64,000 nt of DNA from Hippasteria phrygiana (Eukaryota > Echinodermata > Asteroidea > Valvatida > Goniasteridae): NCBI GenBank assembly GCA_037893225.1, contig JAZGUH010000117.1, positions 2,542,001 to 2,606,000 of the forward strand. The letters run 5' to 3'. Positions 42,401-54,400 of the stretch are shown piece by piece. Numbering within the stretch: position 1 is the first letter of the stretch; each line of letters begins with the position of its first letter. A model generated the notes under the pieces. It did no database searches and was not told the origin of the DNA. It was given only the letters and a program-made list of their open reading frames with translations. The position numbers and the translations under genes were made by a program.

Positions 42401-45400
42401 CAATGGCACATTCTTTGTACTTAGACAAAATCAGGGCATCAAGTCCCATGCAAAGTGATGGTGCCAAGGCTCTACAGTACCCAATCACACAAAATTCAAC
42501 ACAAAGGGGGTGTTTGATTTTGGCAGGTTAGGGATGGTTAGGGTTAAGGTAGAACATAGGGCTGTCCCAAATATACCGAATATTCGAATACTTTTTGGCA
42601 GCTTTGAATATTTGAAAAAATATATAGCACGTACTGATAGGACTCTGCTGCTGTTTTAATAGAAAAGTTACCGCACTTAGCAGTGTCAAATGCCGTAATT
42701 TTGTCAACGGTTACTCTTTATGGACGGAGGTTTATTGTTCCTGTCCTGTAAAACCCTTATTGAGAAAATTACTGCAAAGACGCAGGCTGGAGTTCAATCA
42801 TAACATTATACAAACCCGTTATGATCAAGCGCATGCACACAAATGTCGATCGGGCGGTCCATAATATCTATCACCACATGTAAAACGCCGGCGTGCTTTG
42901 CGTGCAACTGTTCTACCAGCACTGATGCAGTTGCAGCTGAGGCGTGAAAAACTTGATCTGCGGGTATCGAATATTCGGTCAAACCCAGTTTCAAATAATC
43001 GAATACTAGATTAATCGAATACTAGATTAAATTGGAAAATGAACAGCCCTAGTACAGCATGAGCCACAATCTGGTCCTTTTTATTTATTTCTTCGCAAAA
43101 CAAATAAGGTTGTGGCACACATGGGACCCCTTTTAAAGATCACACACTACTAGTTTTCAGTTTGGAAATATTACACAAAAAATGTCATTTTCTTAGAGCT
43201 CCCCAGTTGTGAAGAGACTTTTATAGCTCTGTTAATGCCTTTTTTGTGTGATTACATGGTATTTCAGGTCGATTCAAGAATACTTTTGGCTCACGTGAGT
43301 TGAAATACATGTTTGTTTTCCCTGGACAGGGCACCCTTGTGCAGTTCTGACTTATAATCCGGGTCCTCTCTTGCTGCTGTGTATTCACTTCCATTTCTCA
43401 TTTCGCAGTAAAACTCAGCTTTTTTAAAGCTTTTTTTCTTTCTTTGAGACTTTCAGATGGATTTGTTTTGTGTGTGTGTGTGTGTGTGAGTGTGTAAATA
43501 CCAGCAATCGTGGACTAGGGACAAAAGGGTTAGGGCGTAGACAAAGGGTCCACGATTGACCGAACGTCCACGATTAAAATTAATGTACAAAACATATGGG
43601 AGGCCTTCCGAAAAAGTTAAAAGTACAAACAAAAGAGGGACAATAGGGTACGCGATTGCCGGTATTTACACACTTGTATGTGTGAGTTTGTATAGCTATT
43701 CAAACCGTGGACCTTTAACAAAGAGGACTATAGGGTCCACGATTGAGTCAAGGTCCACGATTGAAAATCGTGTACAAAACATATGGGAGGCCTTCCGAAA
43801 AAGTTAAAAGTATAAACAAAAGAGGAACAATGGGAGGTCCACGATTGCCGGTGTTTACACACTTGTGGGTGTGTGTGTGGAAAAGCCAGAAGTCTTTGGA
43901 AGTGTTGTAAAACACGTTTGTGGTGATATTTGCTATATTAACATCTCATGCAGTCATTGTTTTGATCAGTTCAAACCTTTGTTTTTTTAATGGTTAAATA
44001 TCATATCCATGTTATATTAAAAAGTCTTGAGTTCAGATTAATAAAGACGGTAAACTTGATACGCATGCCCAGTAATTGCCGTATTTTTTGTGCTGAAATT
44101 GTTTTTACCTTACTTTGTATTAGTTGCTGTTTTTACCCAAATGTTGATCTTCGTGATCAAACTTAGTGTGTGATTTCAAAGTCCTTGCCAAGAGATTCTT
44201 TGGGAAAGAAACATATGTGTAAAGCCTATTCACACTTCTGCCATGCAGCTGTACATGATAAATTTCTGTTTATACAGCTCTTAAATTGTAATCCGAAGCC
44301 ATTTTTAGAGAGTGTGAGGCTGAAGCATTTATTCCAGCTGCTCTGTGTATGTTCTGATATTTTGCATCGGAAATTTCTCGTAAAAAGTAAAAAGTGTTGT
44401 GTGTGAATGCATTAGCCTGGGACTCTGTTGGTATACATTGACTTTTAGCCAAACTTTGCTAATGAGTTTCCCCTTTTTGTCCCCCCCCCCCACCCCTGCC
44501 ACCTGCCATCTGTTTTCCCCCTCCCGTGCTACTCCGTGTCACCATGGTGATGACGGCCACGCGATCGTTGCGGTGTTTTCCTCCCGTCACCCGCGGGTCA
44601 TGGCCTCCCTGGGGAGCAGCCAGCAAGGACCTGGCCCAGACCTCGTATTTCATGGCGACCAACAGGTTGGCTGCCCCTGATTGCCTTCTATTTACATATA
44701 TGTCGCACGTCACTGGCTTATTCCTCTAGAGGGCGCTTTTGCCATTAATAGTTCATCAGCCGTACTGTTTGTTAGAACCCAGGTTCGGACCGATTAATTT
44801 TTTTTATTTCCCATGCGACTGAAATGACTTGAAAAATGGAATTCTGCAAGAGCGTCCTTGTGAGGAATTTGTCGGGCGATGCAAATTAACTCTGAAGTGT
44901 TTATTAGCCTATATCTCCATTTTATGGGAAACTAAGATTTAATGCAGTCGGTGAACTGGGGCTTCAAATAAGCAAGAAGAGAAGTTTGGACCTATCCCTC
45001 GGCAGGTAAATATTTATTCTAGTCACTTTATTTGTCTAACCAGCTAATCTGCTTCAGTAACACGGAAAGACGTGACCTCCAATTCATTTAAAAAATCATG
45101 GTTTGGTAACATCAAGTAATTTTGGCTTCAAATTCATGTCATCAATGCTTTTAATTCCCGCCCTTTTTTAATAACTAAATAATGTATCCCTTATTTGTAG
45201 GCGATTGATAATAAAAAGATTCATTGAAAAACAAATATGTTGTTTACATAGTAATGATTGATTGCTAATTGCAGAAAGATTCCTTTTTTCACCAGATAAT
45301 TCCAGAGTGCAAACCCTAAAACAGCATTGGAAGCTTCGAGAAAAATCCATCATCTTCAACAACCATCCCATATTTCCTCTCTTTGTTTTCTATGCCACAT

Positions 45401-48400
45401 GGCAGACCACAGAATTCCTTCTTTTTTTTATATAACATGTCAGCCTTACTTTCATGTGCCTTACTTTTATTTCATGAACTTGCAAGAGCTTGAGATTGTG
45501 CTGCATGTATGTAGTAGATAAAATTTATCTCTTGTCTATTTTCATCAAGAGGACGATGTATTTGCAATTTTTGGAAAAGAAAAACCTAGGCATAAAAGCA
45601 ACAGGTAATTTTTTTATTTTTTTATTTTGCAAACGGCATGGGACTAACTTAATGTTTAAGCAGTGCCATCGAACCTAGATCCAATAGAGATAATTTTTTT
45701 TTTTTTTTAAAACAGCTTCGGCAAAGGTCATGAAAGGAGATCGGGTTATCTTTGTGGATTGAGTTTGAAAAGTATGATTTTGATTGGTGAATTTAAAATC
45801 TACAAATCCAGATATGTGATCCGACCCAACAAAATGAGTTGGAAGGAGCTACTTTCGAGTTATAGGCTTCCCTAAACAAATCTTACACAATGGAAATAAG
45901 CAGGCACTGTCAACGTTTCCACCCACTAAATGTCCATATTCATAAGAATGTCAAATTGAGTGAAATATATGAATCAAAAGTGCAGAATACCTTTCTAATG
46001 CGTGCCAAAACTAAGTTGAAAAATTGAACTCGAAACTCCTTATGTAGGGTTTGTACCTATGGGATGAGCAACAGATATGTTAACTTCATTTTGGCCACTT
46101 CCATAATAGTTTGAATTGATATTAAATGAGATTAAGCTATTTCTCAGGTAAGTCTTATAACTGGGCAGCTTACAAATTTGAATTGTGGTCACCTATAAAT
46201 GGACTGAAAAATTGGCAAGAATGTTAGAATACAAACATTCAAAGGAAATTATGCACAGCGTTGATTAATCCTTAGGGAGTTGGTAAAAGTTGGATCTGTT
46301 GTGCTTAGCCAGACCTAGCCAGTCTTAGTCACACCTTGCCAATCCACAGAAATAGATGTCAAAAACTGATGTCAAAAACTGATGTCAATTTGTGTTCTGG
46401 CGTAATGCTACAATCGTACAACTGGGGTAGTGCCATTGTGCAATTGCATTTAGGCATTATGACCATTTTGATTTTACTCCAAATTTTTGACACGTTATCA
46501 GGTTTTTGACACTTGACTGAAATTCTTTAATTTAAAACAATGCAAGCCTTCCCTTGTAAATTATGTTTCCAATGAAGAATCCTTCTAGATCGAACTAGGT
46601 CCAGCACGGCGGATCTGACTTCTATCCACGCTAGTCATCTGGCATGTTTGTAGTAGCATACAACACGAGAAGGAAATTGTCGGCTGAAAATGAATTTCAG
46701 GAAGTACCAAATTCTCCCCCAAAAAAGTTTAGCTCATACCGAAAGTCAGCAGGTGTCAAAATAGGTTTAACCAAGAATATAAATGCTTCCCAATCTGGTT
46801 CTTTTTGTCTTCACCACTTCTCCAGCTCATGTTCACCATTCATGCATTTGAGACAATTTTCTACTTGGTGCTCATAATACTCGACATGCCAAGTCAATTC
46901 TTTGTGAAGTTACCCTCCAACAGCCATTAAATGCTTCTTGTATTTGCTATGTTTTAATTGCAGTTTACACCTGACCACGTTCTGTCTGCAGTACAGACCA
47001 ACCGTGGTAGCTTGTGTCTGTATCTACCTGGTGGCAAGATGGTCACAGTGGGAGGTACATATCAACTAAGATATTTTTGCGGCTATACCATGTGAAGTAA
47101 CTCGGGGGACACTATGTGTGCATACCGCACTTACGTCAATCAAAACTGACAATTGAAACAGCCTTACTTTGTTCAAGTGCTTAAGAGATCAACAGTGCTT
47201 TGTTCTTCAAATTTCTTATGGGTATTGCCCAACACTAGGCCACAAGGCCACTCAAGGTGTGGGCTACAAAGGACAAAACTCATAGCGATAGAAGGTATCT
47301 ATCCACATTTCATTTGAATTGTGAAAGATGATAGGTGGAAGGGAAGCAGGTTACCAGTAAGGAGTTCCAAAGAGAGGAAGTACGAGGGGAAAAACACAAA
47401 TGCGGGAAAATCACAGGTGCGGATAACTACTGAAGCCATACCGAATTTCAAGTTTGCATTGGTTTGTACACAAATATGGACGCACTCAACAGGCCTCACT
47501 CCATATGGCGAGTTAGCATTCTAGTGATTTAATACAGATGTATAGATTGTTAGACTCCAAGCGTCTTATATCAGTGTTTGCCTTACTTCACAGATCATGA
47601 AGTCCAGTGACGGCAAGGACTGGTGGGAGTACGTGGACCCAACGGTCACCAAAGAATTACTGAATGGTAAGTTTTTGCCCGTCGTATCTAGCTCAGTCTT
47701 GGTGCCAATTTCATAGTACTGCTTAGCATTAAATTTTACTAAGGACAGAATGTTCGCTTAGTAAAAACTCAACAGCCAAAATTGCATGCGATGTATACTT
47801 CCCGTGACTGGTTCTGAGTTGATTTTTGCTAAGTAATATTCGGGGCTAATTAGCTTACCGGGGCTGTAGTCGAGTCCATCACAAGTCCCTGTAAGTCCAT
47901 CACAAGCACTCCAGTCCTAATTCCAATCACCAAGCTATTCAGATGAGCTTTGACAAAGGTATTCCTTTGTCATTGTTCATCCAGTTACTTGTGACCGGCT
48001 TTATGAAAGGACTTCTGACTGGACTTGCGAAAGGACTTGCAGGGACTCGACTACAACTCTGTAGCTTACTGAATTGGGCCCTGAACTCCTGGTCTTTGGT
48101 GGTACTACAGATGTGGGTTCTAGCCCAACCAGGGCGCTTGTGTCCTTGTTTAGAAAACAAAGAGCAATTTTTTCCCCCAGTAGAGCAATTCTAGCGCTCT
48201 ATAAATCCCAAACCCCTCTAATGGTTCCCCAGGACTACCCTGCTAAATCCAACAGAGTCCAACAGTGACTCATGAGTTTCCTGCTCAATCCAACGCAGTC
48301 CAACACAGTCCAACATAGGGCTGTTCATTGTCAAATAATTTAGTATTCGATTATTCGAGACTGGGCTTGATCGAATATTCGATACGCGCCGATCAGGTCT

Positions 48401-51400
48401 TTCAGGCGTCTGCTGCAACTGCCTGCCGCGCCAGTAAAAAGTTGCATGTAAAGCACGCCGGTGTTTTACATGCGGCGATCGATATTAGAGACCACCCGAT
48501 GGACATTTTTTTGGATTGTATCAAGATCATTACGAGTACGTATAAGATTCTGTTAACAAGAAACCAAACTCCAGCCCAAGTTTTTTCAATAATTATTTTA
48601 GAAGTGTCGGGTTTTACGGTCGGGAACCATAAACCTCTGTCCACAAAAAAATGCGGCATTTGACACTGCTAAGTTTCTTTTAAAATAGCATCATAGTCGT
48701 ATCTGTACGTGCATATATATTTTTTTCAATTATTCGAATATTCGCTATATTCGGGACAGCCCTAGTCCAACATGCCAAGTTGTTGGGTAACTAAAAATAA
48801 AAAATGACTTGCCTGCTAAATCCAACAGAATCCAACTGTGATCTATTTTTCTGTTGCCTGCTGAATCCAACAGGATTGTAACACCATGAGTTAGCTGCTC
48901 AATCCAACAGGGTCCAATGGAAATATCAAATTGTTGGATCCTGTTGGATTCAGCAGGGTTAGGGAAAAAAAAAAATTCTGAATAGGTCATTCATTGTAGT
49001 TATTGTAGACTTTGAAATTAGTTCTGTTCACTGAAAACCATTTTTGCAGTAAGTCGCTGGGTTGAATTCCCTGGTAGACACACTTTGTTTGTCTCATTCA
49101 AGTTTTGAATGCAACAGTCCTGTCTTCTCAATGTAAACTGTTGACCAATTTATTTGTGCAAACAAGATCATGCAGAAGGTCATGTAGTCAAGTTTACCCA
49201 AACAAATTCTCAATTTTGCACTATCAAGGTGTACATGTTGTGAACCAAATTCTGTACTTCTCATGGACGATGCTGCTTGCACATTGTAGACAGTGTAGAG
49301 TACGTGTTATTGGCATTGCTTTGTACATGTTTTGGATAGATGCATTCACCCAACATGAACTGAATCCAAGTTAGGAGCTTGTTGCATTAACATGATGATA
49401 TGTCTGAAAACATCGTGTATAAATCAAATCTCGTATTTTAAAAGCTGTGGATTAGACAGCCATCTTTGAGGTTAACATCTTTGTTAACTTAGAAGAGAGA
49501 TTTTTCCCCTTCCTGACGTAGTGTATGAAGCACTGTATGCTCAGTACGTTTCAAGAGCATGTGCAAAAAAATTCAGAGGCTTACTCGCGCGGGACTCGAA
49601 CCTACGACCTCCGGCTTACTAGTGCAGACATCTCGACCACCGAGCTTGTCCGGGGTCGGCTGGCTGATTGAAATCCAGTGTAGCAGCAGGTACTGCGTAA
49701 TCGGTGTGAAGATGGAATTTCCGCTCCAGTAAGCCTGTGAATTTTCCCCCACAGGCTCTCGGAAAGCACTGAGCATAGTGCTTCATACACTACGTCAGGA
49801 AAGGGCAAAAATCTCTTCTAATTTACATCATCCCCGACGCAAATTCCATCTTCACACTAATCTTTGTTTATCCTTGGATAGGCATGGATAAGCCTTTTGT
49901 GCTTACATTGTTCCAGAATTTGAGTGACATAAATATACATCAATGATGGCCGCTACACATAAGGTTGATTGCAAAACAAGACAGTTACCCTTGTTTGTCC
50001 ATGGATGTTTAACTACTAGTGATTTTGTCTGTACATGTACATTTCTTATGAAATACCGTGTCTAATTTTATGCTGCAGAGCTCACAAATGAATTCCTCAG
50101 GATCTTTGATGCCTGCCCCAGTCGACTGAAGCGGAGAATCTCAAATGAAAAACTTACGGTAAGTGCCAGTATGCGTCTTTCTTTTTTTCTTTTCTATTTT
50201 AAATTACTTCCCAAGTGAAAGAAAACTCTAACCAGCACTTTATACACAATATACTAGCCAAAGTTTGGCCAAAGTTTGGATCAAATTGGTACAAATTGCT
50301 CTACTTAAAAATGGCGAAAGTTACCAGGAAATGTGCTGGAATATTATGATCGTAAATATTTAAGGGAGAGCATCTTTATTAAACAGGCGGTACACTTAGC
50401 GATACGATTGGTTCTTTTTAGGTTCTGCCATACTCAGCGGTGGGTCTGATAATGACCTTATATTCTTATTTGTGATTACTCCCAGGTGGGTTTGTCGTAG
50501 AATAATTCATTACCGACGAAGAGTTAATGAGTTCACCAACTTGTGTTTTTTCCTACTGTTCAGTTGGGTTTCCATTCAAAGCCTAAGGAAAGCACTGAAT
50601 GAAATGCCTCAGCGAAAACAGTGGTACCAGTAACCTAACTGCCATCTTAATGATGATAATGCACACTACAGAGACCTTTATTTTCAGTGTGATGACTGGC
50701 CAGTGTATTGTAAACAGACTCTTTAAGATTTAAAAAACAAAACGTAAGAATCGGTCATGGAAAACTACAGTGAAATCTCGATAAGTCGAACCTCAGGGGA
50801 ATGGGCTCCAATTTCGTGTTAAGCGGAGTTTCAAGTTACCCAAGGTCCCCCTTTCCCTCCAAAGATTACGTACGTGAATACCAAGCGAATATCCAATGTA
50901 ACGGCCGTGAAATAGAGTACGAAATCATGGCATTTTTAGGCGATCTTTGCTTCAGCCATTGCAGGTCTCCCCCTTTAGTGTGAGGGAATGGTCCGACAAG
51001 AGACAATAAAACAGGCCCGTTTCATCGGCGTTAAAACATTGGGCAGTCCATTGCGTAGCCGGCCATTTGTCTGTCATCTCCGTAGTCACGATACAGCACC
51101 CTCTCTCGAGATGGCATGCGCCCTCTCTCGAGATGGCATGCGCCCTCTCTCGAGATGGCATGCGCCCTCTCTCAAGAAAACGATCCCGTGCGGCGGTGCG
51201 GTGCGGCGTGCCTTGAAACGATCCAGCCACCCGCAATACGTCACTGCAGCAAGCACTTGGAACTGTGTGATTGGGCAGCAAAATCATTGCCAACTGCATT
51301 GTGGTTGCGTGCAGTACTGGGCGCATTTCTTCAAAGGATTGCGGCAACCGTTGCGGCCACTTTGCATCTTCGGCTTTCCTGTGCGGGTCACCAGCGGTAT

Positions 51401-54400
51401 GCTTTGATCATTGTAAGTTGCACCGCAATGAATAGGCTGCTCCAACGATACTACGGACGTTAATTGCCCCTTTGTTGCTTTTCTATAGCTGAGTTTGGGT
51501 TTATTGAATGTGATCTTGGGAGATTTCTTAACTTAACAAAAGGATTCCAGTTTCTTCTGTGGCCCAATTATGCAAGTTTATTTCTGCACCTGGGATATGA
51601 CGATATTTCCCGATATTTCGATATTTTTTTCATATCGAAAATCGTATCGGCCCCTTTTTAAAAAAACGGAATATCGGGGAATTCGATATACCGAAGAATA
51701 TCGCGATATTGCTCTTCGCAGCGTTCAAAGATTTATCTAAGTTGTATCATGGAGGTAGGAAACATGGTTGTATTAAGTGTTGATTAGCCTAGATTACCTT
51801 GCTCGAAATTCCAATAAATTTGACTGTAGAATAGTACATACATGTACATGTAACGTTTGATGTACAATGGAGGAATAAAAAAAAATACGAAGTGAAATTC
51901 GCCTTGAGAAAAGACAAACACGTGCGGCGCATGCGTTGTACAATGTACATGTAAAATGTCTGTCTATCTTGATCTTGTGTGCACGCGTACACAAGAAGAC
52001 ATACAATCATACGATATTTTTTTGACAGCTCGCGTGTGATTGTAGGCGTCCATGGTATTAATTATCAGCTGTTACTAATCAACAGTGCCGAAATGGAAAC
52101 AAACGTTAGTCTTTCTGAAGTGCCGTAAAGAAGCCAACTGAAGGTAAATGTCGTAGTACTCCAACTTTACTCAACAAGTAAAGCCTTGTCAACCCGGCCC
52201 CCCGATCTTGCCGGCGCGGCCCCGGCCCGATTCGCGATCTCGGTGGTCGGCCCCGATCTCATGATGACGTGGTGATTTCCATCATTTTTTTTATTCTTCC
52301 AGTAAGGAAAAAGTGACGTCATCATGATAATACCGAAATTTTGAGTTAGCGTGGGCATGTTTATATATGATTTGCTATTCTTTTGAGGGGAATAAATGTT
52401 TACTTCGAGTTAAACAGGTTTTCGAGTTGACCGGTTTTGACTTATCAAGATTTCACGGTAAAATGTTGTCCTGGAAAGTCGGGATTTTCAGAATTCTGTG
52501 GGAACTCTGTTTAAATTTTTCAATTGTCTTCTTTCCACCATGTGCCATTTAGTCCCAATCCAGGAAGCGTCCCAGGGAGGGTGCGTTGGAGTCTCACTCA
52601 GCCAGCTCAGTCAAGTCTGTCCAGTCCTCTGCTGCCTCTGTCTCTTCCATTGACAGTGGGCTGCCAGGCAGCAGCAACTCAGAAAGCTCTCTCAACACCC
52701 AGGAGCTCACCAGCGGGGGCCAAGGAGACAGCTTCTCTTCCCAGGACACATCCAACATCGAGGGAGATCGGCTGGGCTTGCACGAGATCAACATGGGCTT
52801 GCCCATGATGGAATCCTCCATGTTCTCCCTAGATCCAGAATACATGGGAGGTACCAGTTACAACCTTCATTCAGAAAAGCCCGGTCCTTCTGGCTCGCAG
52901 TCTGACTCCGAGCCGGGGAGGGCGAGCGACCAACAGGGGCAACCCGTCAAGAAGTCTCTGAAAGAATACCGGGAGCAGAAGGAGCGTGAGCGTGCGAAGA
53001 ACACTCAGCTGAGCAGGGAGTCCGCACCACCCAAACCAAGTCACACTGCCCCGAGGCAGGGCACTCAGTCCAATCCGCATCCACACAGACAGAAGGGTAA
53101 CGTCAACTCACCTCATACCGACCAGAGACACAGGGATGGTTGCCACAGTCAAGGAAGCCAAAAGCACAAGCCAGAAGACCGACACCTGCCTGGGGACCAC
53201 ATGAGAGCTGAGAAGCAATCCGCAGGTCGACCAGAGCAGTCTGGCAGCCACCCCCAGGCCAAGAGCTCTGGAAGACCGACTGACCTCAAACCAAGCAGAG
53301 ACCAAAGACCACATTCTCAGCATAGACCTCAGGATTTGGGCAGTCAACCCGCCCACGGTGCTAGTGTCACAGAAGCCAAGTACTCGAAGAGCTTGGACCA
53401 GCATCACAAACACAACCGTGACCCCGTTCCTAGTAGCTCTGAGAGGAAGCAGCATCTGGGTCTAAATGCCCAGGGAAAAGAGCTGAAGAGAAATGGCCTG
53501 GAAAGCAGAGATCATGGTGCTAACCCCAGACTGCCTGAAACCAACCCCAGATTGCTGACTTCGGCTGCACTGGCCAAACCTCATGGGCCTGCATCGCAAA
53601 GACCACACCACACAGAAACTCCTGCGAAAGTGAACAGTTCCGAAAAAGGGCTGACCCCGGAATTGCTTGGAAAGCCACATCCAGAGACACTTAAACCCAT
53701 TAAATCTGAAATGCACAGATCTCAACGGCCAGAGAACCAGGGTGTCCTGAAACCTGAGAAACACAGAACACCATCTGTGGAGACACTTAGACCTCAAAAG
53801 TCTCAACCTCTTAAACAACAGAGATCTGAGACTCCTAAAGTGCCCCCAAGTGAGAAGCAGAAGACACAGCCAGCTGTGCCACCTCTGGTACCTGTTGTTG
53901 CCACCAAACGGGAGCTTCCTTCTGGAGGTCTTCCAGCTGTGGGAACCCAGAAAGTAGAGCCGCCACACCCAATTGACCTGGAGCTTCCTACACCCCAAAG
54001 GCCTGAACGAGTGTTAGTACAACCAGTAGAGGCTACGAAGAGCGACACAAAACTTCCATCAACTCCGAATAAGCATGATCCCTTAAAGGTGCAGAAGACC
54101 GAGGACATGTGTCTGCGGAAACCTGAAGTCTCAAAAGTCCCAAAATCTGAGACGGGGTCATCAAGTAAAACTGGACTGCTGGGTGCAAAGAGCACTGCGG
54201 TATCCAAAGCGAAGGGTCTTGAGGCTCCCAAACTGCAAAAATCAGGCGTACTATCAGTATCTCAAAAAACTGAGGTGCCAAGATTACCAAGGACAGAGAC
54301 TCAGAGTACGCAAAGAGTTGAGATGCCAAAACCACAGAAGTCTGACACATCGAGAAATAAGGATTCTGAAGCATCTAGGAAACAGAAGCCGTTGGTGCCT

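Larger units (their letters stand above)
39822..44619. other. Cyclin T intron 5 (4.8 kb)
   Basis: Holds a foldback element (41735-42140), a TTAA-bounded repeat (42331-42544), an hAT-type element (42558-43051), and a composite AATACCGGCAATCG repeat (43490-43866) after a (TG)n tract at 43470-43489. Nothing was recognised at 39830-41700. Confidence 0.7.
47055..50078. other. Cyclin T introns 7 and 8
   Basis: The intron pieces 47055-47593 and 47667-50078 around exon 8. The second is a dense stack of transposons: MITE with nested hAT (47702-48080), CCTGCTNAATCCAACAG element with nested hAT (48238-48958), and a foldback tRNA-like element (49488-49820). Confidence 0.75.
50769..52460. mobile_element. 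Tigger/pogo-type DNA transposon, decayed
   Basis: Ends CAGTGAAATCTCGATAAGTC and the reverse complement of CCGTGAAATCTTGATAAGTC, with TA on both outer sides. A second inverted motif (CGTGTTAAGCGG against ACTTCGAGTTAAAC) lies inward. A transposase remnant is on the minus strand. The interior is interrupted by the repeat at about 51590-52360. Confidence 0.8.
50159..52552. other. Cyclin T intron 9, mostly a Tigger/pogo remnant
   Basis: Seventy percent is the element 50769-52460, which contains a further repeat (about 51590-52360). The final 90 bp before the exon 10 acceptor are pyrimidine-rich. Confidence 0.75.

Noticed and set aside
42806..42994. Open frame with similar translation in both copies of the TAGGGCTGTCCC hAT element (also 48328-48663)
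   Set aside because: Similarity follows from DNA homology of the two copies; no transposase or BED-finger motif and no excess of silent changes visible by eye.
49588..49652. Functional tRNA gene on the minus strand
   Set aside because: The B box is canonical but no paired acceptor stem or clear anticodon loop was found, and it sits inside a foldback element.
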